From contig JADZFJ010000153.1 of assembly GCA_020849935.1 (NCBI GenBank), positions 1 to 6,302 on the forward strand: a stretch of DNA of 6,302 bases, written 5' to 3'. The notes beneath the pieces are model-generated. The model was given only the letters and a program-made list of their open reading frames with translations, did no database searches and was not told the DNA's origin. The position numbers were made by a program, and so were the translations under genes. The first letter of the stretch is position 1, and each line of letters begins with the position of its first letter. Below, in pieces: positions 1 to 6,203 of the stretch. Source of the DNA: Crocinitomix sp. (GTDB lineage Bacteria; Bacteroidota; Bacteroidia; Flavobacteriales_D; Crocinitomicaceae).

Positions 1-1
1 A

Positions 2-1261
2 AAAAATGTCAACTGGATTTCCCACTTTACCGATTGGACAGTAGCTCACGTTCACGTTGGCGGATTAGGTTGGAACGGAATGTTCACGTTTGGTATGGCG
101 TATTATTTAGTACCAAAAATGTGGCGTACCAATCTTTATTCAAGAGGATTAGCAAATGCTCACTTCTGGATTGCAACCCTCGGTATTATTTTATGGGTAA
201 TTCCAATGTACTATGCAGGATTTATGCAAGGGTTAATGTGGAAAGAGTTCACCGAATCTGGTGCTAACTTAGCAAACCCTGAATTCTTACAAACAGTAAC
301 TGAATTAAAACCTTACTTCATGTTACGTTCGTTAGGTGGAACACTCTTTATTGTTGGTGCTTTATTAATGGTGTACAACTTAATTAAAACTGCAAGACAA
401 GGTAGTTTCTTATCAAACGAAGAAGCAGAAGCTCCGGCTTTGGTAAATTCAACTGCTGGTACAAAAGGAGAACACTGGCACAGTTGGATTGAAAGAAGAC
501 CAATGAAATTCTTATTATTCGCCTTACTTGCTATTTTAATTGGTGGTATTGTTGAAATGGTGCCTACGTTTATGGTCAGTTCAAATGTCCCTAAAATTTC
601 AAGTGTCACACCTTATACCCCACTCGAATTAGAAGGCCGAGATATCTACATCCGCGAAGGTTGTTACAATTGCCACTCTCAATGGGTTCGTCCTTTTAGA
701 GATGAAGTAAAACGATACGGCGAATATTCGAAAGCGGGAGAATTTGTGTACGATCACCCTTTCCAATGGGGATCTAAACGAACTGGTCCAGATTTACATC
801 GATCTGGTGTCGGAAACGGGATGAACAAACCAGAATCGTGGCACTATAAACACATGATTAATCCTCGAATTTATCAAAAAGAGTCTATCATGCCTGCTTA
901 TCCTTGGTTAACAGACGCCTTAGATTTATCGCAAACTGCTAATAAAATTAGCGCGATGAGAACCTTGGGGGTACCTTATCCAGAAGGATATGAAAACCAA
1001 GCCGTTGCAGACTTGAAAAAACAAGCGCAGGAGATTTATGAATTAATCATCACACAAGATCCTGACATCAAAAATGCACGTGCTGACATGGAGTTAATTG
1101 CATTAATTGCCTACCTCGAACGTTTAGGGTCTGATATTCACAAAATGAATCAAGAAGAAGTAGCTCCGGCAACTGAACCGGTGGTCACAGATTCAATTCC
1201 TGCCGTTAGTGCTGATACTTCCACAGTCAACTTGGAAGACACCTTAAAAAATTCAAACTAA
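2..1261 (+). CDS. ccoNO: Fused cbb3 cytochrome oxidase subunits I and II (CcoNO), 5' end missing
   Basis: This is the catalytic core of the cbb3-type oxidase in the inner membrane; the gene runs in from upstream, with 419 residues visible. The frame is already open at position 2 and reads FTDWTVAHVHVGGLGWNG, the CcoN C-terminal signature. Its HxH pair (codons 47-49 and 53-55) corresponds by family knowledge to the axial ligands of haem b3 and low-spin haem b. CcoN transmembrane segments continue to about nt 400. A short linker follows (about 415-470), then the CcoO membrane anchor (about nt 495-570, ending GGIVEMVP) and a monohaem cytochrome c domain. That domain has CYNCH at 662-676 and the probable axial methionine in the MPAYPW motif at 890-907. 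The C-terminus is a Pro/Thr/acidic tail (about nt 1145-1258). No stop or start separates the two parts, so this is a genuine fusion, as in many Bacteroidota. ATG 80 is internal, not a start. The TAA overlaps the ccoQ ATG (TAATG). Confidence 0.95.
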   Translation, partial: KNVNWISHFTDWTVAHVHVGGLGWNGMFTFGMAYYLVPKMWRTNLYSRGLANAHFWIATLGIILWVIPMYYAGFMQGLMWKEFTESGANLANPEFLQTVTELKPYFMLRSLGGTLFIVGALLMVYNLIKTARQGSFLSNEEAEAPALVNSTAGTKGEHWHSWIERRPMKFLLFALLAILIGGIVEMVPTFMVSSNVPKISSVTPYTPLELEGRDIYIREGCYNCHSQWVRPFRDEVKRYGEYSKAGEFVYDHPFQWGSKRTGPDLHRSGVGNGMNKPESWHYKHMINPRIYQKESIMPAYPWLTDALDLSQTANKISAMRTLGVPYPEGYENQAVADLKKQAQEIYELIITQDPDIKNARADMELIALIAYLERLGSDIHKMNQEEVAPATEPVVTDSIPAVSADTSTVNLEDTLKNSN

Positions 1262-1434
1262 TGTTAAGCTATATAAAAAACCACTTAACAAGCATCGACG
1301 GGATTGAAATATATCCCGTTGTATCGCTCGTCATTTTCTTCACATTTTTTGTAGGCCTTGGAATCTATATTTTGAGAGCTGATCGCGCAAAAATTGAGGA
1401 GATTAAACAAATTCCATTGGATGATAATGATTAA
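1261..1434 (+). CDS. ccoQ: CcoQ/FixQ-like small membrane subunit of cbb3 oxidase
   Basis: This 57-residue protein is translated from ATG 1261, which overlaps the ccoNO stop codon and implies translational coupling. It has a short polar N-terminus, one transmembrane helix (about residues 19-38, VVSLVIFFTFFVGLGIYIL) and a charged cytoplasmic C-terminus ending in PLDDND. Size, topology and position between ccoNO and ccoP match CcoQ, which in proteobacteria stabilises the association of CcoP with the core complex. Sequence conservation in this family is weak, so the call rests on position and topology more than on motif. Its 3' end may overlap ccoP by up to 14 bases if ccoP starts at ATG 1421 instead of 1445. 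Confidence 0.85.
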   Translation: MLSYIKNHLTSIDGIEIYPVVSLVIFFTFFVGLGIYILRADRAKIEEIKQIPLDDND

Positions 1435-1444
1435 AATTTTGATT

Positions 1445-2575
1445 ATGAAAAGTCGAGATAAAATAAAAAAAGCATCACTTTTGATGATGCTGTTAATTGC
1501 AAATCTAGGATTGATGGCGCAAGATTCTGCGGCTACCGTTGTCGCTACTGCTCCGGCTGCTGTGACTAGCGCACCAGTTGCGGTTGCAAGTGCACCTGAA
1601 ATTTCTGTTCCAATTTATGAGCAAATGGGGATTAGTTCTACCATGCTGTTTATCATTATGAATGTCTTCACATTTGTTTTGTTGGCGGTGATGATGAGCA
1701 TGGCAAGTTCAACTAAAAACATCCTAAAATTCAAAGACGAAGAACGTAAAAAATCAAGTATGCCCAAAATGATTTTGGCACTGGTTGGCCTATTTGCTTC
1801 ATCTAGTTTGATGGCAGCAGAGCCTGCGGCTGAAGGCGGTAGTTTGATTGGTTTTCCAAATTCAGTTTTTTGGGCCTATATCATGGTCGATGTCGTCTTA
1901 ATTATGTTTATCATTTATTTTGCTGGCATTGTTAAAGGTACCGTTGCGGATGAAATTGAACAACGTAGTTTATTCAGATGGCGTAAATTGAATCAAGCAT
2001 TAACCAATGCAGTTCCAATCGAAAATGAGGCTTCTATTTTGATCGATCATGATTACGATGGAATCACGGAGTTAGATAACCAATTACCTCCTTGGTGGAA
2101 ATATGGATTCTACGTAACCATTGTTTGGGGAATCGGCTATTTATTTTACTACCAAGTATTTGAAATCGGTAATTTACAAGAAGCTGAATATTTAGCCGAA
2201 ATGGCCGCTGGCGATTTACAAGAAGCTGAATACAAAAAAGCCCATCCTGAATTAATAACTGCCGAAACTGCTGAACTGTTAACCGATGCAAGTTCAATTG
2301 CTGCAGGAAAAACGACGTTTGATACCTATTGTGTTTCATGTCACATGGAAGGTGGACGAGGTGGTGTTGGTCCAAATTTAACAGACAAACATTGGATTTA
2401 TGACAATGACATCAAAGGGGTGTTCACAACCATCTCTGAAGGTGCTAAAAACGGGATGACTGCTTGGAAAGCCTTGTTACCTGCCGATCAAATTCAAGAG
2501 GTTGCCTCTTATGTTTTACAATTAGAATATGTTGCTCCGCCTGAAGGAAAAATCCCTCAAGGAACAGAAAAATAA
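1445..2575 (+). CDS. ccoP: cbb3 cytochrome oxidase subunit III (CcoP), one-haem form
   Basis: CcoP is the membrane-anchored c-type cytochrome that passes electrons to CcoO/CcoN. From ATG 1445 it has 376 residues. The N-terminus looks like a signal sequence (MKSRDKIKK, then a hydrophobic stretch ending LMAQ near residue 26), followed by an Ala/Val/Pro-rich linker. Hydrophobic helices lie at about 64-86, 107-124, 139-163 and 221-237. The CcoP N-domain signature HDYDGITELDNQLPPWW starts at residue 202. The C-terminal cytochrome domain has a single haem site, CVSCH (residues 296-300, nt 2330-2344), and a probable axial Met338 (GMTAW). Proteobacterial CcoP normally has two haem sites. Start choice: ATG 1421, ATG 1427 and TTG 1394 are also in frame, but 1445 gives the cleanest signal sequence and avoids overlap with ccoQ. 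A 14-residue step repeats LQEAEY at residues 244 and 258. The gene ends 11 bases before ccoG. Confidence 0.93.
   Translation: MKSRDKIKKASLLMMLLIANLGLMAQDSAATVVATAPAAVTSAPVAVASAPEISVPIYEQMGISSTMLFIIMNVFTFVLLAVMMSMASSTKNILKFKDEERKKSSMPKMILALVGLFASSSLMAAEPAAEGGSLIGFPNSVFWAYIMVDVVLIMFIIYFAGIVKGTVADEIEQRSLFRWRKLNQALTNAVPIENEASILIDHDYDGITELDNQLPPWWKYGFYVTIVWGIGYLFYYQVFEIGNLQEAEYLAEMAAGDLQEAEYKKAHPELITAETAELLTDASSIAAGKTTFDTYCVSCHMEGGRGGVGPNLTDKHWIYDNDIKGVFTTISEGAKNGMTAWKALLPADQIQEVASYVLQLEYVAPPEGKIPQGTEK
2172..2232 (+). repeat. Short direct repeat inside ccoP (19-base units, 42-base period)
   Basis: Two identical 19-base copies (2172-2190 and 2214-2232) encode the repeated LQEAEY segment in the helical linker between the last CcoP transmembrane helix and the cytochrome domain. 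The 42-base period keeps the frame. It looks like a small in-frame duplication that lengthens a charged, Ala/Glu-rich linker; an effect on function is not evident. Confidence 0.75.
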
Positions 2576-2586
2576 ATAGATAAAAA

Positions 2587-3990
2587 ATGTCCACCGAAGA
2601 AGAAGAAGAAGGGTTTAGAGATAAAATCGCCACCGTTGATGCCGACGGGAAACGAATTTGGGTTTTTCCTAAAAAACAATACGGTAAATATTTTACCAAA
2701 AGGTCAATTTTAGCCTATTCGCTACTTGCCTTCCTTTTTGCTGGGCCATTTATTCGGATTGGCGGTGAACCGCTACTCTTGGTCAATATTTTGGAACGAA
2801 AATTCGTGATTTTTGGGCAGATTTTTTGGCCACAAGACATGTTTATTTTCGCCCTCGGAATGGTGGCTTTTGTGGTGTTGGTAATTGTTTTTACAGTTGT
2901 CTTTGGCCGCCTTTTTTGTGGGTGGGTCTGTCCTCAAACCATTTTTATGGAAATGGTGTTCAGACGCATCGAATATTGGATCGACGGGGATTGGAATGAA
3001 CAAAAAAAGTTAGACCGAATGCCTTGGAATGGGCATAAAATTGGCAAACGTGCCTTAAAATGGGGAATTTTTTGGTTGATTTCTTTCTTGATTGCGAATA
3101 CGTTTTTGGGATACATTATCTGAACGGAAGAATTGCAGAAAATCATTTTTGACGATCCTGCAAATCACCTAGGTGGACTAACCGCAATTATGGTATTCAC
3201 CACCGTTTTCTTTGCCGTATTTGCCTGGTTTAGAGAACAAGTGTGTACAACGGTTTGTCCTTACGGGCGACTTCAAGGAGTCTTGTTGGATAAAAAATCG
3301 GTGGTGGTGGCTTACGATAAAGTACGTGGGGAACACCGCGGATCTTTCCGAAAAGATGAAGATCGCGCCGAAAAAGGAAAAGGTGATTGTATCGATTGTG
3401 GCTTGTGTCTGCACGTTTGCCCAACAGGAATTGACATCCGAAATGGTACGCAATTAGAATGTGTCAGCTGTACACTTTGTATGGATGCATGCGATTCGAT
3501 GATGGACAAGGTTGGTCTTGAAAAAGGCTTGATTCGGTACGATTCTGAAGAGGGGATTTCTACCGGCACCAAATGGAAATTGAGTGCACGCGCAAAAGCT
3601 TATATTGTACTGATGTTTGCCATTGTAGGTTTGTTGGTGGCGCTGATCCTTAACCGTTCTGAAATTGAAATGAACGTTTTGGGCTTGAGAGGAACCACGT
3701 ATACAAAGGTTAACGACTCCACCATTGTCAATATATTCAAAGCCACACTATTGAATAAAACAAATGAAGATCATGAACTGACCTTGTCTGTACTTAGCGA
3801 CAATGCCTCGTTAGAGGTGGTGGGTGGTCCAATCCACATTGAAAAAGGAAAACGAGTTGAACGTCAACTATTGATTAAAATGCATACAAAATACATCCGA
3901 AGTTCAATAACGCCTGTCAACATTGGTTTATCTATGGATGGTGAATTGATTGAGGAAGAAGAAGTAAATTTTAGTGGACCAGGTTTTTAA
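2587..3990 (+). pseudogene. ccoG: CcoG/FixG-like [4Fe-4S] membrane protein, split by an in-frame TGA
   Basis: CcoG is a polyferredoxin-like membrane protein for cbb3 oxidase assembly; the Rhodobacter protein has been shown to be a cupric reductase that helps supply CuB. The frame from ATG 2587 spans 467 codons before TAA 3988-3990, the normal family length, but codon 179 is TGA (3121-3123). The first part (178 residues, 2587-3123) has helices at about 40-58, 88-107 and 158-178 and the FCGWVCPQ motif (Cys111, Cys115). After the stop the same frame resumes with TEELQKII, a helix at about 195-213, and CTTVCPYGRLQG (Cys220, Cys224). Two CxxCxxCxxxC clusters follow (Cys268/271/274/278 and 292/295/298/302), then a fifth helix at about 327-345 and the periplasmic Ig-like FixG C-domain. 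No frameshift or missing segment is evident. TTG 3133, nine bases after the stop, could in principle restart translation and give a 285-residue half. A base-call error would make this an ordinary intact ccoG. Confidence 0.9.
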
Positions 3991-4002
3991 AAAAATAAAA
4001 TT

Positions 4003-4437
4003 ATGAATTGGGGAAAAGGAATTACCATATTTATGTTGGCTTTCATTGGGTTTATAGGCACAATGGTGTATGTTGCCTTCACTAAAAATGCCGACTTGGT
4101 ACGGGATGATTATTACGAAAATGAATTGGCGTTTGACCAATTAAAGACCGACAAATCAAACTATACCCACATGGGCACCGAAATCCATTTTGAAAAAAAT
4201 GAAAATGGCGTCACCTTTTTGTTTCCACCAGCAATGACAGGAGCAACAGACGGCACTATCAGTTTTTATCGTCCAGATCAAAAAAAGCACGACCGTGAAT
4301 TTGATTTAGCGATCAATGAAAACGGGATGCAACTATTGCCCTATTCTAACTTCAAAGAAGGGTATTACGACATCACCATTCAATGGAAAGATCAGGCGCA
4401 AATGGGGTATATTTTTGAATCTAATATCCAGTTTTAA
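4003..4437 (+). CDS. ccoH: CcoH/FixH family cbb3 oxidase assembly protein
   Basis: This 144-residue protein has one N-terminal transmembrane helix (about residues 7-27) and a periplasmic domain predicted to be mainly beta strand. The juxtamembrane motif ADLVRDDYYENELAFDQ (about residues 30-46) is the FixH signature seen in Bacteroidota. In other bacteria CcoH binds the assembling oxidase and is needed for a stable complex. It lies 12 bases after ccoG and its TAA overlaps the next start (TAATG), placing it firmly in the operon. ATG 4003 is the only reasonable start, directly ahead of the hydrophobic helix. Sequence similarity is strongest in the juxtamembrane motif; the rest of the domain varies widely in the family. 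Confidence 0.9.
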   Translation: MNWGKGITIFMLAFIGFIGTMVYVAFTKNADLVRDDYYENELAFDQLKTDKSNYTHMGTEIHFEKNENGVTFLFPPAMTGATDGTISFYRPDQKKHDREFDLAINENGMQLLPYSNFKEGYYDITIQWKDQAQMGYIFESNIQF

Positions 4438-5123
4438 TGATTTTTTCCGCCTTTCTTATAGGATTGGTAAGCAGTTGGCATTGCATCGGAATGTGCGGCC
4501 CAATTGCCTTAATGGTTCCTGGATCAAAAGGTAAAAACAGAATCTTTTCAATCTTACTTTACCATGCAGGCAAAATAACTGCTTATGTGGTAATTGGAAC
4601 ATTAATCGGACTAGTTTCCGTATTTATCACAAGTTTCAAAGTGCAGGCAATAATTACTTTCAGTGTCGGTTTACTGATTTTAATTATTGCCTTTTTACCT
4701 TCCCTCCTCACCTATCTTGAGCGAAAAGGAAATACCTTTTTTTTACCGGTTATTCGCATAAAAAACCAATTAGCCAAAGCTTTAAATAAAAACCGTTTAG
4801 AATATACATTTTACATCGGCTTTTTAAACGGCTTTATTCCGTGTGGCATGGTTTACATGGCCGCCTTAGGCGCCATCGCCCAACCTACTCTATTGGAAGG
4901 AATGTTATTCATGGCCCTTTTCGGTATTGGTACCATGCCTTTTATGAGCCTGCTCATTTTCACTAAAGATTTTGTTCAAACCCACATTCGCCGCTTTTTG
5001 GTTCCAGCCCGCATCATCGCCTTTAGCGCCATCGGCTGTTTCATGATTTGGAAAGGTGTCAATAATTACAATACGGCACTTCATCCTCCAAGGCTTGGGG
5101 AAAATTACATGATTTGTAAATAA
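4437..5123 (+). CDS. SafE/DsbD_2-family membrane protein of the cbb3 locus
   Basis: This is a 228-residue polytopic membrane protein with about six hydrophobic segments. It has the two half-repeat signatures of the DsbD_2 (often named TauE/SafE sulfite exporter) family: HCIGMCGP at residues 15-22 in the first helix, and NGFIPCGMVY at about 131-140 in the second half. The Cys-Gly-Met-Cys and Pro-Cys-Gly positions suggest metal or thiol handling. In Bacteroidota this family routinely follows fixH in cbb3 operons. A role in copper delivery or redox assembly of the oxidase is therefore more likely than sulfite export, but this is inferred from context. The start overlaps the fixH stop codon. It is the last gene of the cluster; the terminal PRLGENYMICK is a short polar tail. 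A product name of sulfite exporter would be automatic and unproven. Confidence 0.88.
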   Translation: MIFSAFLIGLVSSWHCIGMCGPIALMVPGSKGKNRIFSILLYHAGKITAYVVIGTLIGLVSVFITSFKVQAIITFSVGLLILIIAFLPSLLTYLERKGNTFFLPVIRIKNQLAKALNKNRLEYTFYIGFLNGFIPCGMVYMAALGAIAQPTLLEGMLFMALFGIGTMPFMSLLIFTKDFVQTHIRRFLVPARIIAFSAIGCFMIWKGVNNYNTALHPPRLGENYMICK

Positions 5124-5513
5124 AATTTATTTGTTTACCTTGTACCTCGTTTTTTTAGAAGGATAATTTTACTGATTCCTTGAAATAAAAAATGTCAAAA
5201 TTTCAGAATAAATATCGCATTCCATCTACCCGTTTACAAAATTGGGATTATCGTTGGGCGGGGATATATTTCATTACAATCTGCACCCAAAATAGAGAAC
5301 AATATTTTGGTAAAATAGAGGATAGACAAATGAAATTGTCCGAAATCGGTGAAATTGTGGAATGTGAATGGTTAAAAACGGTTGAAATGCGACCTGATAT
5401 GAATTTATGGATGGGCGAATATGTCGTGATGCCAAATCATTTTCATGCAATTGTTGCAATTGGGGAAAACAAATTTAATTCAATGGGTGATTGTGACGTC
5501 ATTGATACCCGCG

Positions 5514-5541
5514 GTAGAGACGCGATGCATCGCGTCTCTAC
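5514..5541. repeat. Perfect 28-base REP-like palindrome
   Basis: The left arm GTAGAGACGCGATG is followed directly by its exact reverse complement CATCGCGTCTCTAC, with the centre between 5527 and 5528 and no spacer. It is markedly richer in G+C than its surroundings. The flanking bases (G at 5513, G at 5542) do not pair, so the palindrome ends sharply. Elements of this kind with a GTAGAGACGCG arm are, to my knowledge, dispersed in many copies in Bacteroidota and cyanobacteria and are natural substrates for REP-associated transposases. It lies in frame in the transposase fragment. Confidence 0.93.
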
Positions 5542-5542
5542 G

Positions 5543-5600
5543 AACAACCACGACGACAATAACAACCACGACCATATCGACCCCGACCACAATAACACCA
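5543..5600. repeat. A+C-biased low-complexity tract with 12-base direct repeat
   Basis: The plus strand here is strongly biased to A and C. AACAACCACGAC occurs exactly twice, at 5543-5554 and 5561-5572 (18-base period), and GAC/CAC trinucleotides recur. In the transposase frame it encodes an Asn/Asp/His-rich tract (residues 118-137). It directly abuts the palindrome and probably arose by replication slippage or came in with the repeat. Confidence 0.7.
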
Positions 5601-5628
5601 ATCAATTTGTACCACAATCAAAAAATTT

Positions 5629-5681
5629 TTGATGCGGGACAAATTAAAAATTTGTTTGCATGGCTTGTGGGTTAGCATCAA
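5629..5681. repeat. Nested inverted repeats at the transposase truncation point
   Basis: An outer pair TTGATGC (5629-5635) and GCATCAA (5675-5681) encloses an inner hairpin ACAAATT-AAA-AATTTGT (5639-5655, 7-bp stem, 3-base loop). The outer arm covers the TGA that ends the transposase frame. The inner hairpin could be a degraded second REP-like element or a weak terminator, although no T-run follows it. The base pairing is directly visible; its function is not known. A chance origin of the 7-bp outer arms in AT-rich DNA is possible. Confidence 0.45.
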
Positions 5682-5783
5682 GTTCAGTATCTTCGACCAA
5701 AAGCGGTGCAACTAAATTTTAGCCTGCCTCTATTGATAACAAACGTGAGAACTAGATAAAATCGAAACCTTTGTGTTAGAATA

Positions 5784-6203
5784 ATGGTAAATTTCAATAG
5801 TGAAACTCTTATAGGACAGTCAATCCGAAAATGTTTAAGACATTTTAATAGTTACGATTTAAGTCATATTCCCGACGAGTTAAAATACTTGGAAGCAGAT
5901 GGTACAATCTTATTGTTTTTTTCAAACGAACATACTGTAAAATTCAGCGCAAACACAGAATTTTTTTCGATCAAAATAGAAAGTCAAATCAATTAAGATT
6001 TTACAAATTATACAGATATTTCACAAAATAATTTTTGGGAACAAAGAATTGGAAAAGCTATACAAAAAATTGAGTTTTTACATGATAAATTAGAACAACC
6101 CTATGGCTTAAAATTTTATCTAGAAAACAATCATAACTTCACAATTGAATATGTATCTGAAAGCGATTATGAATTCGATGCAATTGTCATTCGTAATGCA
6201 TAA
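5784..6203 (+). pseudogene. Hypothetical protein gene split by an in-frame TAA
   Basis: From ATG 5784 the frame runs 70 codons to TAA 5994-5996, then continues in the same frame for another 68 codons to TAA 6201-6203. The two parts look like one small soluble protein. The first has LIGQSIRKCLRHF and a strand-rich core (DGTILLFFSNEHTVKFSANTEFFSIKI). The second has FWEQRIGKAIQKIEFLHD, PYGLKFYLENNHNFTIEYV and a C-terminal YEFDAIVIRNA. No transmembrane segment, signal sequence or catalytic motif is visible. I do not recognise the family with confidence. The alternating strand pattern and acidic character resemble the small immunity-type or orphan proteins common in accessory regions of Bacteroidota, but that is a guess. 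The second part has no ATG or TTG in frame, so restart there is unlikely. A sequencing error at 5994-5996 would restore a protein of 139 residues. Confidence 0.6.

Larger units (their letters stand above)
5192..5632 (+). pseudogene. REP-associated tyrosine transposase (RAYT, Y1_Tnp), 3'-truncated
   Basis: The first about 95 residues are a typical IS200-like Y1/HUH single-strand transposase domain of the REP-associated type: a start region YRIPSTRLQNWDYRWAG, the strand FITICTQNREQYFG (27-40), then GEYVVMPNHFHAIVAI. His83 and His85 form the metal-binding HUH pair. In intact relatives a segment resembling SLASIIRGFKSAVT leads to the helix with the catalytic tyrosine. Here the frame reaches PQSKN and stops at TGA 5630-5632, and no frame downstream restores that segment. 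The catalytic tyrosine is absent and the product should be inactive. Residues 108-117 (GRDAMHRVST) are a translated REP palindrome, and 118-137 are an Asn/Asp/His-rich tract. Known RAYTs mobilise or maintain REP hairpins. The gene stands apart from the oxidase operon by 68 bases and is in the same direction. Confidence 0.88.

Noticed and set aside
34..267. Open frame overlapping the ccoN part in another frame
   Set aside because: It lies wholly inside ccoNO, has no recognisable domain and is a shadow of the real frame.
3121..3123. Genome-wide recoding of TGA (for example to glycine or tryptophan)
   Set aside because: Across all the other real coding frames in the window TGA occurs only as the end of the truncated transposase, and tryptophan and glycine are spelled with their normal codons. 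One isolated TGA does not support a variant code.
3121..3200. Selenocysteine insertion at the ccoG TGA
   Set aside because: The position is not a known cysteine or redox site of CcoG, and no strong hairpin of SECIS type is apparent directly after it.
3178..3572. Several overlapping open frames on both strands inside ccoG
   Set aside because: They are shadows of the cysteine-rich CcoG frame; none has a plausible start context or domain.
5116..5156. Intrinsic terminator after the safE-like gene
   Set aside because: There is an AT-only inverted repeat (AAATAAA/TTTATTT around 5118-5132, or GTAAA/TTTAC) and a T7 run at 5150-5156. The stem is weak and the T-run starts more than ten bases after it, so I do not annotate it as a terminator.
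5140..5171. Bacteroidota-type promoter ahead of the transposase
   Set aside because: TTG (5140-5142) and TAATTTTA (5164-5171) are 21 bases apart and partly fit the TTG / TAnnTTTG pattern, but such matches are frequent in AT-rich DNA and the final G is missing.
5514..5541. CRISPR repeat or operator
   Set aside because: There is only one copy in the window, it has no spacer array, and it lies inside a transposase frame; a REP-like element explains it better.
5445..5675. Alternative frame through the palindrome ending in FDAGQIKNLFAWLVG
   Set aside because: It has Thr/Ile low-complexity sequence from the A+C tract and no similarity to the missing RAYT C-terminus, so it is neither a separate gene nor a frameshifted continuation.
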